Assembly (NCBI GenBank): GCA_964351025.1
Contig: CAYGLV010000052.1
Coordinates: 1-17,018, forward strand
Source of the DNA: CAYGLV01 sp964351025
GTDB lineage: Bacteria; Actinomycetota; Thermoleophilia; Gaiellales; Gaiellaceae
Length of the DNA stretch: 17,018 nucleotides
Direction of reading: 5' to 3'
Shown here: piece by piece, positions 6,676 through 14,287 of the stretch
How the letters are laid out: every line of letters begins with the position of its first letter
Numbering within the stretch: the first letter of the stretch is position 1
Translations under genes and position numbers: made by a program
Notes under the pieces: model-generated
What the model was told of the DNA's origin: nothing
Database searches by the model: none
The model's input: the letters and a program-made list of their open reading frames with translations, nothing else

Positions 6676-7019
6676 ATGCCTGAGTTCAAACCGTCGTATA
6701 CCGGGCCCCGAGGTGACCTCGCGCGGCTGGTTCCGGAGCCGTGCCGCTCGTTCCTCGATGTCGGGTGCGCAACGGGCGAGCTCGGCGCCTCGCTCAAGCG
6801 CTCGCGGCCCGGCGCACAGGTCGTCGGGNNNNNNNNNNNNNNNNNNNNNNNNNNNNNNNNNNNNNNNNNNNNNNNNNNNNNNNNNNNNNNNNNNNNNNNN
6901 NNNNNNNNNNNNNNNNNNNNNNNNNNNNCGGGCTCAACCGGCTCGCCCGAGCCGCGGCGCTTCCCGGCCTGCGCGACCTGCTCACGTTCCAGTTCGTCGT
7001 GCTGGGAACGAAGCGGTGA
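6676..7019 (+). CDS. Class I SAM-dependent methyltransferase, interrupted by an assembly gap
   Basis: Before the gap, 51 residues are readable. SFLDVGCATGELGASL (25-40) is the glycine-rich SAM-binding motif I. After the gap, the C-terminal piece GLNRLARAAALPGLRDLLTFQFVVLGTKR ends at TGA 7017-7019. The ending RDLLTFQFVVLG resembles the last strand of methyltransferases of this type. The two pieces are in different frames across the 100 N, so the true gap must be 2 modulo 3 in length. Since such proteins are normally well over 200 aa, it is probably several hundred bases. The substrate is unknown. Its stop overlaps the GTG of the next gene (GTGA), so the two are translationally coupled. Confidence 0.75.
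6829..6928. other. Assembly gap of exactly 100 N
   Basis: An uninterrupted run of 100 N inside the methyltransferase gene. A round 100 is a conventional placeholder for a gap of unknown length, so all spacing across it is unreliable. Confidence 0.97.
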
Positions 7020-8507
7020 AGGCCGCACCGCGACCGTTCCAGGCGGCGCTGCTCTCGGCGGTCCTTCCGGGCGCCGGGCAGCTCTACGCCGGCCGCCGGG
7101 TGCGCGGCACCGTCATGGTCGCCGTGACGGCTGCGATCTTCCTGGTCGCCGGCGTGTTGTGGGCGCAGGGGCCGCTCTTCCTGCTGAAGCTGCTCGTCCG
7201 CCCGTCGGTGCTGCTCGGGCTGCTCGCCGCCAACGCAGTGTTGCTCGCCTTTCGCACGGCGGCGGTCGTGGACGCCTACCGGCTTGCCGGGGGCGCGCCG
7301 GGCGCCGGCAGCGGCGCTCGTCGTCCTCGTCGTCGTGACGGCCGCGCCGCACGTCGCCGCTGCCTACTACAACTACCGCTCGTACGACCTGCTGGAGTCG
7401 GTCTTCGCCGACGAGGAGCCAAGCGACTCCCTCTTCACGGGAACGGGGGAGTCGCCGCTGCTCGAGCTACCTCCGGTCGTGACCGAGGGCGCGGGCGCGC
7501 CGCGAGTGCTCCAGGCGGCCCGGAAGGAAGAACACCCGTGGCTGACGATCCTGCTGATCGGCGGCGACGCCGGAGCAAACCGGTGGGGCCTGCGGAACGA
7601 CACGATGATCGTCGTCGCGCTCCAGCAGGGCACGGGCAAGGTCGCGGCGCTCGGGGTCCCCCGCAACCTCATCAGGGTGCCGCTTCCGGGTGCGGCGGGC
7701 GCCCGCTACGGAACCTACGACGAGCCGCTCTACGGCTTCTACGGCTTCGGGCGCGCACACGCGGACCTGTTCGCCGGCGGCCGCGATCCGGGCGCGACCG
7801 CGCTCAAGCAGACGCTCGCGCAGCTGCTCGGCCTGCGCATCGACTACTACGCGCTCGTCGATCTGCGTGGCTTCGTCGAGATGGTGGACGCTCTCGGCGG
7901 TTTCTACATCGTCCCGAACGAGCGTGTCCGGGACGAGGTCTCACCGCCCTACGCCGGCGAGAAATGGGTCCCGATCGACGTCCGGCCCGGCGTCCGCTAC
8001 CACTTCGACGGGCGCGAGGCGCTTGCCTACGCCCGGTCGCGCTGGGCCTCCAGCGACTACACGCGCATGCAGCGCCAGCGCTGTGTGCTCAGCTCGATGG
8101 CCGAGCAGCTCGACGTGACGAAGATCCTGCGCGGCTTTCCGCAGTTCGCCTCGGCGGTGAAGGCGCACGTGACGACGGACATCCCGCTCGCCCGGCTCCC
8201 CGATCTCGTCTCGCTCGTGTCCGACGTCGATCCCGGCCGGAGCGTGACGGTCACTCTCGGGCCGCCCGACTACACCGGCGCGTACTACACGGTTCCGTCG
8301 AAGGAGCCACCGCCGAAGCAGCCGGCAGCGACCGTGAGGCCCAAGAAGGGCAAAAAGCCTGCGAAGAAGCCCGAGCCGCCGCCGCCCCCGACGTATCCGT
8401 CTCCCGACATCGCTGCGATCCGCGAGACCGTCCGCCGGATGATCCTGCTCGACCCGACGGATCTGCGCGAGCGGTTCGGGCTCCTCACTGTGCGGCGGAG
8501 CTGTTGA
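7016..8507 (+). CDS. LCP (LytR-CpsA-Psr) family cell-wall protein with N-terminal membrane region; frameshifted
   Basis: LCP proteins attach undecaprenyl-linked glycopolymers to peptidoglycan outside the membrane. The gene starts at GTG 7016, overlapping the methyltransferase stop. Its first 91 codons encode a membrane region (FQAALLSAVLPGAGQLYAG, then hydrophobic stretches). The frame changes at the five-G run 7289-7293. Removing one G joins this part to the next frame, giving one 496-aa protein. Positions in the joined protein: a membrane helix near 97-116, then the LCP domain from about 175 with ILLIGGDAG (Asp184), GLRNDTM (Arg193), VPRNLIRV, DYYALVDLRGFVEMVDALGG and YARSRWASSDYTRMQRQ. A Pro/Lys-rich linker (about 427-458) precedes a short charged tail. 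The break is probably a homopolymer error near the gap. A separate gene starting at TTG 7284 is less likely. Confidence 0.85.
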
Positions 8508-8531
8508 CGAGTTGCCGCGGTTCGACTGGAG

Positions 8532-8604
8532 CAGGGGCGGAGGGACTCGAACCCCCGACATTCGGTTTTGGAGACCGACGCTCTACCAGCTGAGCTACGC
8601 CCCT
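8532..8604 (-). tRNA. tRNA-Trp (anticodon CCA)
   Basis: A full cloverleaf on the minus strand. The acceptor arms AGGGGCG and CGCCCCT pair over 7 bp. The D-arm is GCTC-AGCTGGTA-GAGC. The anticodon stem TCGGT/ACCGA encloses the loop CTCCAAA with anticodon CCA. The T-arm contains TTCGAGT. The discriminator base is G and the 3' CCA is not encoded. The gene is convergent with the LCP gene, 24 bp away. Confidence 0.96.
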
Positions 8605-8618
8605 AGGCGTACCGCCCA

Positions 8619-8624
8619 AGTGTA
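8619..8624 (-). promoter_or_regulatory. -10 element (TACACT) of tRNA-Trp
   Basis: TACACT on the minus strand ends 14 nt before the mature 5' end of tRNA-Trp. This allows a short leader of about 7 nt. It is 15 bp from the opposing -10 box of the small membrane protein gene. Confidence 0.5.
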
Positions 8625-8639
8625 ATCGCCGCCCGCGTG

Positions 8640-8645
8640 TACCCT
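8640..8645 (+). promoter_or_regulatory. Leaderless-type -10 (TACCCT) for the 59-aa membrane protein
   Basis: TACCCT followed by exactly 6 nt and GTG at 8652. It decides the start: the upstream in-frame GTG at 8637 would place the promoter inside the coding region. Confidence 0.5.
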
Positions 8646-8651
8646 CGCTGC

Positions 8652-8831
8652 GTGGTCGCACAGCGCCAGCTGCTCGGAGTTCTCTTCCTTTTGATCGCGG
8701 GAGCGCTGATCGGAATCGCGGTCGCCGCCGCCGGCGCAGGCGGGCGTGCGTGGGTCATTGCGCTGGCTGCGATCGCACTCGGGCTCTGGATGGGTCAGCT
8801 CGCGCTCAGAGCACTCGGTCGCTCGCGCTGA
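8652..8831 (+). CDS. Small two-helix membrane protein of unknown function
   Basis: A 59-aa hydrophobic protein with two probable membrane helices (about residues 7-27 and 32-50), joined by a short glycine-rich turn (AGAGGR) and ending in the basic tail RALGRSR. I recognise no family. The start chosen is GTG 8652, 6 nt after TACCCT; an in-frame GTG at 8637 would add five residues (MYPRC) and has no supporting signal. It lies between divergent tRNA-Trp and the sigma factor gene, 33 bp before the latter, which has its own -10 box. Confidence 0.65.
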   Translation: MVAQRQLLGVLFLLIAGALIGIAVAAAGAGGRAWVIALAAIALGLWMGQLALRALGRSR

Positions 8832-8852
8832 GGATTCTGCGCGCCCACGGCG

Positions 8853-8858
8853 TATTCT
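8853..8858 (+). promoter_or_regulatory. Leaderless-type -10 (TATTCT) for the sigma factor gene
   Basis: TATTCT followed by exactly 6 nt and GTG 8865. No Shine-Dalgarno sequence lies upstream. Confidence 0.55.
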
Positions 8859-8864
8859 CTCGTC

Positions 8865-9653
8865 GTGGCGACGGGGGAGGACACCAAGACGCTCTGGCAG
8901 GAGTACGGCCGGACCAAGGACCGGGAGATCCGTGATCGCCTGATCCTCACGTATGCGCCGCTCGTCAAGTTCGTCGCCGGCCGGCTTGGCAGCGGGCTGC
9001 CTGCCCACGTGGACGAGGGCGATCTCGTCTCGTATGGCCTGCTCGGGCTGATCGTCACGATCGATCGCTACGACCCCGACCGAGACATCAAGTTCGAGAC
9101 GTACGCCATCTCGCGCATCCGCGGGGCGATCATCGACGAGCTGCGGACGCTCGACTGGGTGCCCCGTTCGGTGCGCTCGCGGGCGCGTGAGATCGAGCGG
9201 GCCATGACCGAGCTCGAGGCGAAGCTGATGCGTGCGCCCACCGACGAGGAGCTCGCGGCCCGGATCGGAGTCACACCGGACGAGCTCGGCGAGAGCCTGA
9301 CCGAGATCTCGCGCTCCTCGATAGCCGCTCTCGACGAGCTGTGGACCGCCTCGCCGGGCGGCGACCAGGTGGCGATGATCGACACGATCGAGGACACGAG
9401 CGGTCCCGACCCGCAGCTCGAGCTCTCGCAGACCGAGATGCGGGAGGCTCTCGGAGAGGCGATCGCGCGGCTGCCCGAGCGCGAGAAGCTCGTGATCACG
9501 CTCTACTACTACGAAGAGTTGACGCTGCGCGAGATCGGCGACGTGCTCGGCGTGACCGAGTCGCGCGTGTCGCAGCTCCACACGAAGGCGATCCTGCGGC
9601 TCAAGGGCCGCCTCGGCGGCGCGTCGCCACTGCGCGAGCCGCTCGAGCCGTAA
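8865..9653 (+). CDS. RNA polymerase sigma factor of the WhiG/FliA type (sigma-70 family group 3)
   Basis: A 262-aa sigma factor. Region 2 covers about residues 20-95, with APLVKFVAGRL and the WhiG/FliA-typical KFETYAISRIRGAIIDELRTLDWVPRSVR (77-104). Region 3 is about 105-150. Region 4 (about 195-250) has LPEREKLVITLYYYEELTLREIGDVLGVTESRVSQLHTKAI, containing the helix-turn-helix that reads the -35 box. The sequence resembles Streptomyces WhiG closely from memory. No flagellar genes are nearby, so a WhiG-like developmental or stress role is more likely than flagellar control. In Streptomyces, WhiG is held inactive by the anti-sigma RsiG bound to c-di-GMP; no RsiG-like gene is visible in this window. 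A matching GCCGATAA box stands upstream of the HD-GYP gene. Confidence 0.93.
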   Translation: MATGEDTKTLWQEYGRTKDREIRDRLILTYAPLVKFVAGRLGSGLPAHVDEGDLVSYGLLGLIVTIDRYDPDRDIKFETYAISRIRGAIIDELRTLDWVPRSVRSRAREIERAMTELEAKLMRAPTDEELAARIGVTPDELGESLTEISRSSIAALDELWTASPGGDQVAMIDTIEDTSGPDPQLELSQTEMREALGEAIARLPEREKLVITLYYYEELTLREIGDVLGVTESRVSQLHTKAILRLKGRLGGASPLREPLEP

Positions 9654-9689
9654 GGCCCGTTGCCCGGGACTTGGGTCGGCGCAGAGGGC

Positions 9690-9695
9690 TAAGAT
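9690..9695 (+). promoter_or_regulatory. -10 element (TAAGAT) of the EF-G-like gene
   Basis: TAAGAT lies 40 nt before the ATG at 9736, giving a real 5' untranslated region of roughly 34 nt, unlike most units here. No convincing -35 is visible. Confidence 0.4.
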
Positions 9696-9718
9696 CGAGC
9701 CCGAAACCGAGACAGCCC

Positions 9719-9726
9719 GAGGAGGA
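9719..9726 (+). promoter_or_regulatory. Strong Shine-Dalgarno site (GAGGAGGA) of the EF-G-like gene
   Basis: GAGGAGGA ends 9 nt before the ATG at 9736. It is one of only two strong ribosome-binding sites in the window; the other, with the same core, precedes leuA. Confidence 0.8.
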
Positions 9727-9735
9727 AGCCCGCGC

Positions 9736-11787
9736 ATGCCTGCACAGGAGCCCGGAAAGATCCGCAACGTCGCCGTCGTCGGCCACCGAGGGACTGGGAA
9801 GACGTCCCTCGTGGAGGCGCTCCTCTTCCAGTCGGGCGAGACGACCCGCCTCGGCGCGATCGAGCAGGGCTCGACCGTCTCGGACTGGGACGACGACGAG
9901 CGCAAACGGCAGATGTCGATCTCCTCGGCGCTCTGCCACGCCACGTGGCACGAGCGCAAGCTCAATCTGATCGACGTTCCGGGCGACCCGAGTTTCCAGG
10001 GAGAGGCGCGCGCGGCGCTGCGAGTCGTCGAGGGGGCACTCGTTGCCGTCAGCGGCGTGATGGGAGTCGAGGTCGGCACGGGCCGGGTCTGGAAGCGCGC
10101 CGACGAGCTCGACGTCGTCCGGGTCGTCGTCGTCACGATGCTCGATCGCGAACGGGCCGACTTCTTTCGCGTGCTCGGCCAGCTCCAGGCGCAGCTCTCG
10201 TCGAAGTGCGTCGCCGTCCATCTGCCGATCGGCTCCGAGCATGAGCTGAAGGGGATCGTGGACGTCTTGCACATGACCGCGTACACGAGCCCTGAGGGCG
10301 GCAAGGAAGGGACCCCCGGGCCGATCCCCGACGAGCTTGCGGGGATCGTCGCCGAGTACCGGGAGAAGCTCCTCGACGCCGTCGTCGAGACCGACGAGGA
10401 TCTGATGGAGCGGTACCTCGACGGCCAGGAGCTCGGCGTTGACGAGGTCGCTCATGCGCTCAAGACCGCCGTCACCCGCGGCGAGGTCTTCCCGGTGGCG
10501 TGCGGCGTGGCGACGAAGAACCTCGGAACTGCGGCTCTGCTCGACCTGATCGTCGAGGGCGTCCCGTCACCGAATCGCAAGCCGACGACGATCGACGTGG
10601 GCGGAGCCGGCGTCGCCGCCTTCGTCTTCAAGACGATCGCCGACCCGTTCGCGGGGAGGATCAACCTCTTCCGCGTGCTCGCCGGCACCGTCACGGCCGA
10701 CGCGACCCTCGCCAACGCTCGCACGCACGGCAAGGAGCGCTTCGGCACGCTGCTCCAGCTCCAGGGCAAGGACCACGTCGGGGCAGGGGAGTTCGGCCCC
10801 GGCGACATCGGCGCCGCCGCGAAGCTCAAGGACACCCAGACCGGCGACCTCCTGCTCGACAAGGAGGTGGCCATTGCGCTGCCCGAGATCGGCTTTCCCG
10901 ACCCGGTGATGAGCTTTGCCGTCACGCCGAAGGCGAAGGGCGACGAGGAGAAGGTTGCCTCTTCGCTCCGCCGCCTCCACGAGGAGGACCCGACGCTGAG
11001 CCTGCGGCGGGACCCGCAGACCGGCGAGCAGGTGCTCTCCGGCATGAGTCAGATGCACGTCGAGATCGCCGTCGAGCGTCTCAGGCGCCGTTTCTCCGTC
11101 GAGGTCGATCTCCAGCCGCCGCGTGTGCCCTATCTCGAGACGATCCGCAAGGAGTCGCGCGCCCAGGGCAAGTACAAGAAGCAGACCGGCGGCCGTGGCC
11201 AGTACGGCGACTGCCACATCGTGCTGGAGCCGCTCGACGACCACGTCGGCTACGAGTTCGTCGACCAGATCGTCGGCGGCGTCATTCCGCAGAGCTTCCG
11301 GCCCGCGGTGGACAAGGGCATCCAGGAGACGATGCAGCACGGCGAGCTCGCCGGCGCACCCGTCCAGGGAGTGCGAGTCCGGCTCGTGGACGGCTCGTAC
11401 CACAACGTGGACTCGTCGGAAATGGCCTTCAAGATCGCCGGTTCGATGGCGTTCAAGCAGGCCTATGAGAAGGCGGAGCCGGTTCTGCTCGAGCCGATCA
11501 TGGAGCTCGAGGCGACCGTTCCCGACGAGGCCGTGGGAGCGGTCAACGGCGACCTCAACTCGCGCCGCGGGCGCCTGCACGGGATGGAGCCCGCCGGCGG
11601 CTCGACCACGATCAAGGCGGAGGTTCCGATGGCCGAGATGCTGACGTATGCGCAGACGCTGACCTCGCTCACGGGCGGCCGCGGCGACTACTCGATGGCG
11701 TTCCTCCGCTACGAGGAAGTGCCCGCACACGTCTCCCAGAAGCTGGTCGAGGAGACACGCAAGCTGCGCGAGGCCGCCAAGGCCTGA
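9736..11787 (+). CDS. Elongation factor G-like translational GTPase (EF-G2 type) with degraded G motifs
   Basis: A 683-aa protein with the EF-G domain order: a GTPase domain (about 1-275), domain II (about 290-375), domain III with GMSQMHVEIAVERLRRRF, domain IV with GGRGQYGDCHIVLEPL, and domain V ending near 680. The P-loop GHRGTGKT (16-23) is intact. Switch II reads DVPGDPSF (80-87), with Asp84 where EF-G has the catalytic His of DTPGH. The G4 motif NKxD is TMLD (134-137), losing both Asn and Lys. These changes fit EF-G2-like proteins rather than housekeeping EF-G; mycobacterial EF-G2 is reported to lack ribosome-dependent GTPase activity. Role unknown, possibly ribosome-associated. It has a strong Shine-Dalgarno site and is followed by a hairpin. 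Confidence 0.92.
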   Translation: MPAQEPGKIRNVAVVGHRGTGKTSLVEALLFQSGETTRLGAIEQGSTVSDWDDDERKRQMSISSALCHATWHERKLNLIDVPGDPSFQGEARAALRVVEGALVAVSGVMGVEVGTGRVWKRADELDVVRVVVVTMLDRERADFFRVLGQLQAQLSSKCVAVHLPIGSEHELKGIVDVLHMTAYTSPEGGKEGTPGPIPDELAGIVAEYREKLLDAVVETDEDLMERYLDGQELGVDEVAHALKTAVTRGEVFPVACGVATKNLGTAALLDLIVEGVPSPNRKPTTIDVGGAGVAAFVFKTIADPFAGRINLFRVLAGTVTADATLANARTHGKERFGTLLQLQGKDHVGAGEFGPGDIGAAAKLKDTQTGDLLLDKEVAIALPEIGFPDPVMSFAVTPKAKGDEEKVASSLRRLHEEDPTLSLRRDPQTGEQVLSGMSQMHVEIAVERLRRRFSVEVDLQPPRVPYLETIRKESRAQGKYKKQTGGRGQYGDCHIVLEPLDDHVGYEFVDQIVGGVIPQSFRPAVDKGIQETMQHGELAGAPVQGVRVRLVDGSYHNVDSSEMAFKIAGSMAFKQAYEKAEPVLLEPIMELEATVPDEAVGAVNGDLNSRRGRLHGMEPAGGSTTIKAEVPMAEMLTYAQTLTSLTGGRGDYSMAFLRYEEVPAHVSQKLVEETRKLREAAKA

Positions 11788-11792
11788 GACTC

Positions 11793-11815
11793 CACAGCCC
11801 GGGGGGCAGGCTGTG
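11793..11815 (+). terminator. Stem-loop after the EF-G-like gene (possible terminator without U tract)
   Basis: CACAGCC and GGCTGTG form a perfect 7-bp stem around a 9-nt G-rich loop, 5 nt after the stop codon. No T run follows, so this may be a transcript-end or stability hairpin rather than a classic intrinsic terminator. Confidence 0.5.
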
Positions 11816-11834
11816 CCACCTCTGGGCCAGCCGC

Positions 11835-11840
11835 TAGACT
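11835..11840 (+). promoter_or_regulatory. Leaderless-type -10 (TAGACT) for the zinc-ribbon protein gene
   Basis: TAGACT followed by 7 nt and ATG 11848. The surrounding word CCGCTAGACTCG recurs exactly before the aldehyde dehydrogenase gene at 12773-12784. Confidence 0.55.
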
Positions 11841-11847
11841 CGCGGCC

Positions 11848-12456
11848 ATGCGAGTCACACGAGCGGCTGCTCCGCGGACGTGCGCCGTCTGCGAGCGCTC
11901 GCTGTTGATGGGTGAGCACACGACCCGCTACCTGCCGGTCGGCGGCGACTACGTCGATGTCTGCCCGCTCTGCCAGGGCATTGCGGTCGAGCACGGCTGG
12001 GCCCGCGAGGGAAGCCCCACGACGCCGACGGTGCCGGCCGAGGTGCGCCGGGGGCGTCCATGGCTCTCGACGCTGCTCGGCCGCCGCCCCCCGGCGCAGC
12101 AGCCGGTCGTCTCCGAGCCGATCCTACGCCGGCTCTCGCCGCCCGAGCTCGCGATCGTCGAGGCCGCCGACCTCTTCAACGCGAGCCCGCACCGGCGCAC
12201 CGTTGCCGGGATCGCGAAGAGCCTCGGCGAGCCGAAGGCCTCGATCGTGCCGCTCTCCGGCGTCTCCGGGGAGATGATCGTGACCGTCACCTGGGAGATC
12301 TCGTGGTACCAGTACCGCGTGACGCCCGACTCAGCGGCCCCGGTGCGGCTCGCAGACCGCGGCTACGACGTCGAGGCTCTCGAGCCGAGCTTCCGGGCGT
12401 GGAACGCCGCAATCGCCGAGGATGGCCGGCTCGTGCCTGACGTCGCACGGATCTAG
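11848..12456 (+). CDS. Zinc-ribbon protein of unknown function
   Basis: A 202-aa protein. The N-terminus has two CxxC knuckles, C12/C15 (CAVC) and C39/C42 (CPLC), spaced like a treble-clef or zinc-ribbon metal site. A basic, proline-rich linker (about 55-90) leads to a C-terminal domain from about 95 (LSPPELAIVEAADLFNASPH, then a beta-rich stretch IVTVTWEISWYQYRV at 144-158). I do not recognise the family. The C-terminal part looks like a compact globular domain rather than DNA-binding. It appears to be a single-gene unit with its own leaderless-type promoter. Compositional bias matches its neighbours. Confidence 0.8.
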   Translation: MRVTRAAAPRTCAVCERSLLMGEHTTRYLPVGGDYVDVCPLCQGIAVEHGWAREGSPTTPTVPAEVRRGRPWLSTLLGRRPPAQQPVVSEPILRRLSPPELAIVEAADLFNASPHRRTVAGIAKSLGEPKASIVPLSGVSGEMIVTVTWEISWYQYRVTPDSAAPVRLADRGYDVEALEPSFRAWNAAIAEDGRLVPDVARI

Positions 12457-12519
12457 GCCTGCCGAGGAAGCACGCCCGTTGCGTCGAATCCGGCCGTCAC
12501 GCTGGCGCCCAGGCCAGAT

Positions 12520-12539
12520 GTTCCTACAATCAGAGGAAC
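12520..12539. promoter_or_regulatory. Inverted repeat GTTCCT-N8-AGGAAC over the -10 of the 70-aa gene
   Basis: A perfect 6-bp inverted repeat whose spacer contains most of TACAAT (12525-12530), the probable -10, which ends 10 nt before ATG 12541. It could be an operator; the right arm also holds AGAGGA, a weak Shine-Dalgarno-like element. Confidence 0.4.
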
Positions 12540-12540
12540 G

Positions 12541-12753
12541 ATGATCTACTGCGTCATCCCCCGCGAGCTCGAAGCCGAGCTCTTCGACAAGATGGTCGAC
12601 TACTACGCCGACAACCCCGACGTGACGGTGATCGTGGACCGCCGCGACGGGCCCGACCGGCGCGGCGGCAAGTCCTACGGGGGCAAGCGTGAGATCCGTG
12701 ATCGCCGGCGGGCGCGTGCCACGGGCACGTTCCCGAGCACCGATCCGGGCTGA
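12541..12753 (+). CDS. Small 70-aa protein of unknown function
   Basis: A short protein with a structured first half (MIYCVIPRELEAELFDKMVD, then YYADNPDVTVIVDRRDGPDRR). This predicts a strand-helix-strand pattern. The second half is highly basic and probably disordered (GGKREIRDRRRARATG, ending FPSTDPG). The VIVDRRxGxDRR motif recalls small actinobacterial proteins of unknown role, but I cannot name a family. It has a clear TACAAT -10 and an inverted repeat upstream. The next gene starts 36 bp downstream with its own promoter box. Confidence 0.72.
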   Translation: MIYCVIPRELEAELFDKMVDYYADNPDVTVIVDRRDGPDRRGGKSYGGKREIRDRRRARATGTFPSTDPG

Positions 12754-12776
12754 GACGCGCGACGGCGCCACCCCGC

Positions 12777-12782
12777 TAGACT
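12777..12782 (+). promoter_or_regulatory. Leaderless-type -10 (TAGACT) for the aldehyde dehydrogenase operon
   Basis: TAGACT followed by 7 nt and ATG 12790, in the same 12-base word CCGCTAGACTCG as the promoter at 11832-11843. Confidence 0.55.
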
Positions 12783-12789
12783 CGGGCCC

Positions 12790-14286
12790 ATGGCCGTTAC
12801 CGGGATCCGCAGCTTCAAGAACTTCATCGGCGGCGAGTGGACGGACGCCGCGTCGGGCGAGACCTTCGAGAGCTTGAGCCCCGCCACCGGTGAGGCGCTC
12901 GGAACATTCCCGCGCTCGGGCGCCGACGACGTCGATCGCGCCGTCGAGGCGGCGAAGGCGGCTTTTGCCGAGTGGAGGCTCGTCCCCGCGCCGGAGCGGG
13001 GCCTTGTCCTCCTCCGCTTCGCTCGGCTGCTCGAGGAGGCGAAGGACGAGCTGACCGAGCTGATGACACACGAGATGGGGAAGGTGTGGGCCGAAGCGGG
13101 CGGTGACGTCCAGGAAGCGATCGACATGTCGGTCTACATGGCGGGTGAGGGCCGGCGCCTGTCCGGGCAGACGACACCGTCGGAGCTGCGGGACAAGTTC
13201 AACATGAGCGTGCGGCTGCCGATCGGCGTGATCGGCGTGATCACGCCCTGGAACTTCCCGATCGCGATCCCCTCGTGGAAGATTGCGCCCGCGCTCGTCT
13301 GCGGCAACACCGTCGTCTTCAAGCCGGCCTCGGACACGCCTCGGCTCGGCGAGCGCTTCGTCGAGCTGCTGGTCGACGCCGGCGTCCCGAGCGGCGTCGT
13401 GAACATCGTCCACGGCAGGGGCGGCGAGGTCGGGGACCGGCTCGTGCGTCACCCTGACGTGCCGGTGATCACGCTCACGGGCTCGCGCGAGACGGGCGTC
13501 ACCGTGATGAGGAACGCGGCCGATCGGCTCAAGCACGTTCACCTCGAGCTCGGCGGCAAGAACGGGATCATCGTGATGGATGACGCCGACCTCGACCTCG
13601 CCGTCGACGGGATCCTCTGGTCGGCCTTCGGCACGTCGGGCCAGCGCTGCACGGCGGCGAGCAGGGTGATCGCGCACGAGAAGGTCTACGGCGAGCTTCA
13701 GAAGCGGCTCGTCGCGCGCGCCGAGTCGATGCGCCTCGGCCCCGGCTGGGAGAGGGACACCGATGTCGGCCCTGTGATCAACCGCGCCGCACTCGAGAAG
13801 ATCCATTCGTATACGGGAATCGGCACGGCTGAGGGCGCGACGCTGCTCACCGGCGGTGAGATCGCAACCGAGGGCGAGCTCGCGAAGGGGTTCTACTACC
13901 GGCCGACGATCTTCGCCGACGTCGAGCCGGGCATGCGGGTCGCGCAGGAGGAGATCTTCGGGCCGACGACGGCGCTCATCCCCGTCAAGGACTTCGACGA
14001 GGCGATCCGGGTGTGCAACGGGATCGACTTCGGCCTCTCCTCGTCCATCTTCACGAGGGACGTCAACCGGGCCTTCCGCGCGATGCGCGATCTCGAGGCC
14101 GGCATCACGTACGTCAACGCCGGCACGACGGGTGCCGAGGTGCACCTGCCCTTCGGCGGCACGAAGGACACGGGCAACGGGCACCGCGAAGCGGGCCAGG
14201 CCGCGCTCGATGTCTTCACGGAATGGAAGTCGATCTACGTCGACTACTCGGGCCGCCTGCAGCGGGCCCAGATCGACAACACCTAG
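12790..14286 (+). CDS. NAD(P)+-dependent aldehyde dehydrogenase
   Basis: A 498-aa protein of normal ALDH superfamily length. The cofactor-binding landmarks are PWNFP (153-157, Asn155) and FKPA (177-180, Lys178). The general base is Glu253 in LELGGKN and the catalytic nucleophile is Cys287 in SGQRCTAASR. EEIFGPTTALIPV and PFGGTKDTGNGHREAG near the C-terminus complete the pattern. It oxidises an aldehyde to the acid in the cytoplasm. The substrate is not readable; the GAEVHLPFGG..TGNGHREAG ending suggests semialdehyde-type enzymes, which is only a hint. It leads an operon: the next start is 1 nt after its stop. Confidence 0.93.
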   Translation: MAVTGIRSFKNFIGGEWTDAASGETFESLSPATGEALGTFPRSGADDVDRAVEAAKAAFAEWRLVPAPERGLVLLRFARLLEEAKDELTELMTHEMGKVWAEAGGDVQEAIDMSVYMAGEGRRLSGQTTPSELRDKFNMSVRLPIGVIGVITPWNFPIAIPSWKIAPALVCGNTVVFKPASDTPRLGERFVELLVDAGVPSGVVNIVHGRGGEVGDRLVRHPDVPVITLTGSRETGVTVMRNAADRLKHVHLELGGKNGIIVMDDADLDLAVDGILWSAFGTSGQRCTAASRVIAHEKVYGELQKRLVARAESMRLGPGWERDTDVGPVINRAALEKIHSYTGIGTAEGATLLTGGEIATEGELAKGFYYRPTIFADVEPGMRVAQEEIFGPTTALIPVKDFDEAIRVCNGIDFGLSSSIFTRDVNRAFRAMRDLEAGITYVNAGTTGAEVHLPFGGTKDTGNGHREAGQAALDVFTEWKSIYVDYSGRLQRAQIDNT

Positions 14287-14287
14287 C

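Noticed and set aside
7284..8507. LCP gene as a separate ORF starting at TTG 7284
   Set aside because: A one-base change in a G5 run fuses it smoothly with the upstream membrane region that starts in a GTGA overlap; the TTG has no start signal.
8637..8651. Upstream GTG start for the small membrane protein
   Set aside because: The TACCCT box would then be coding; GTG 8652 lies exactly 6 nt after the box like its neighbours.
10567..11994. Minus-strand open frame (475 aa) opposite the EF-G-like gene
   Set aside because: Antisense shadow with no domain signature.
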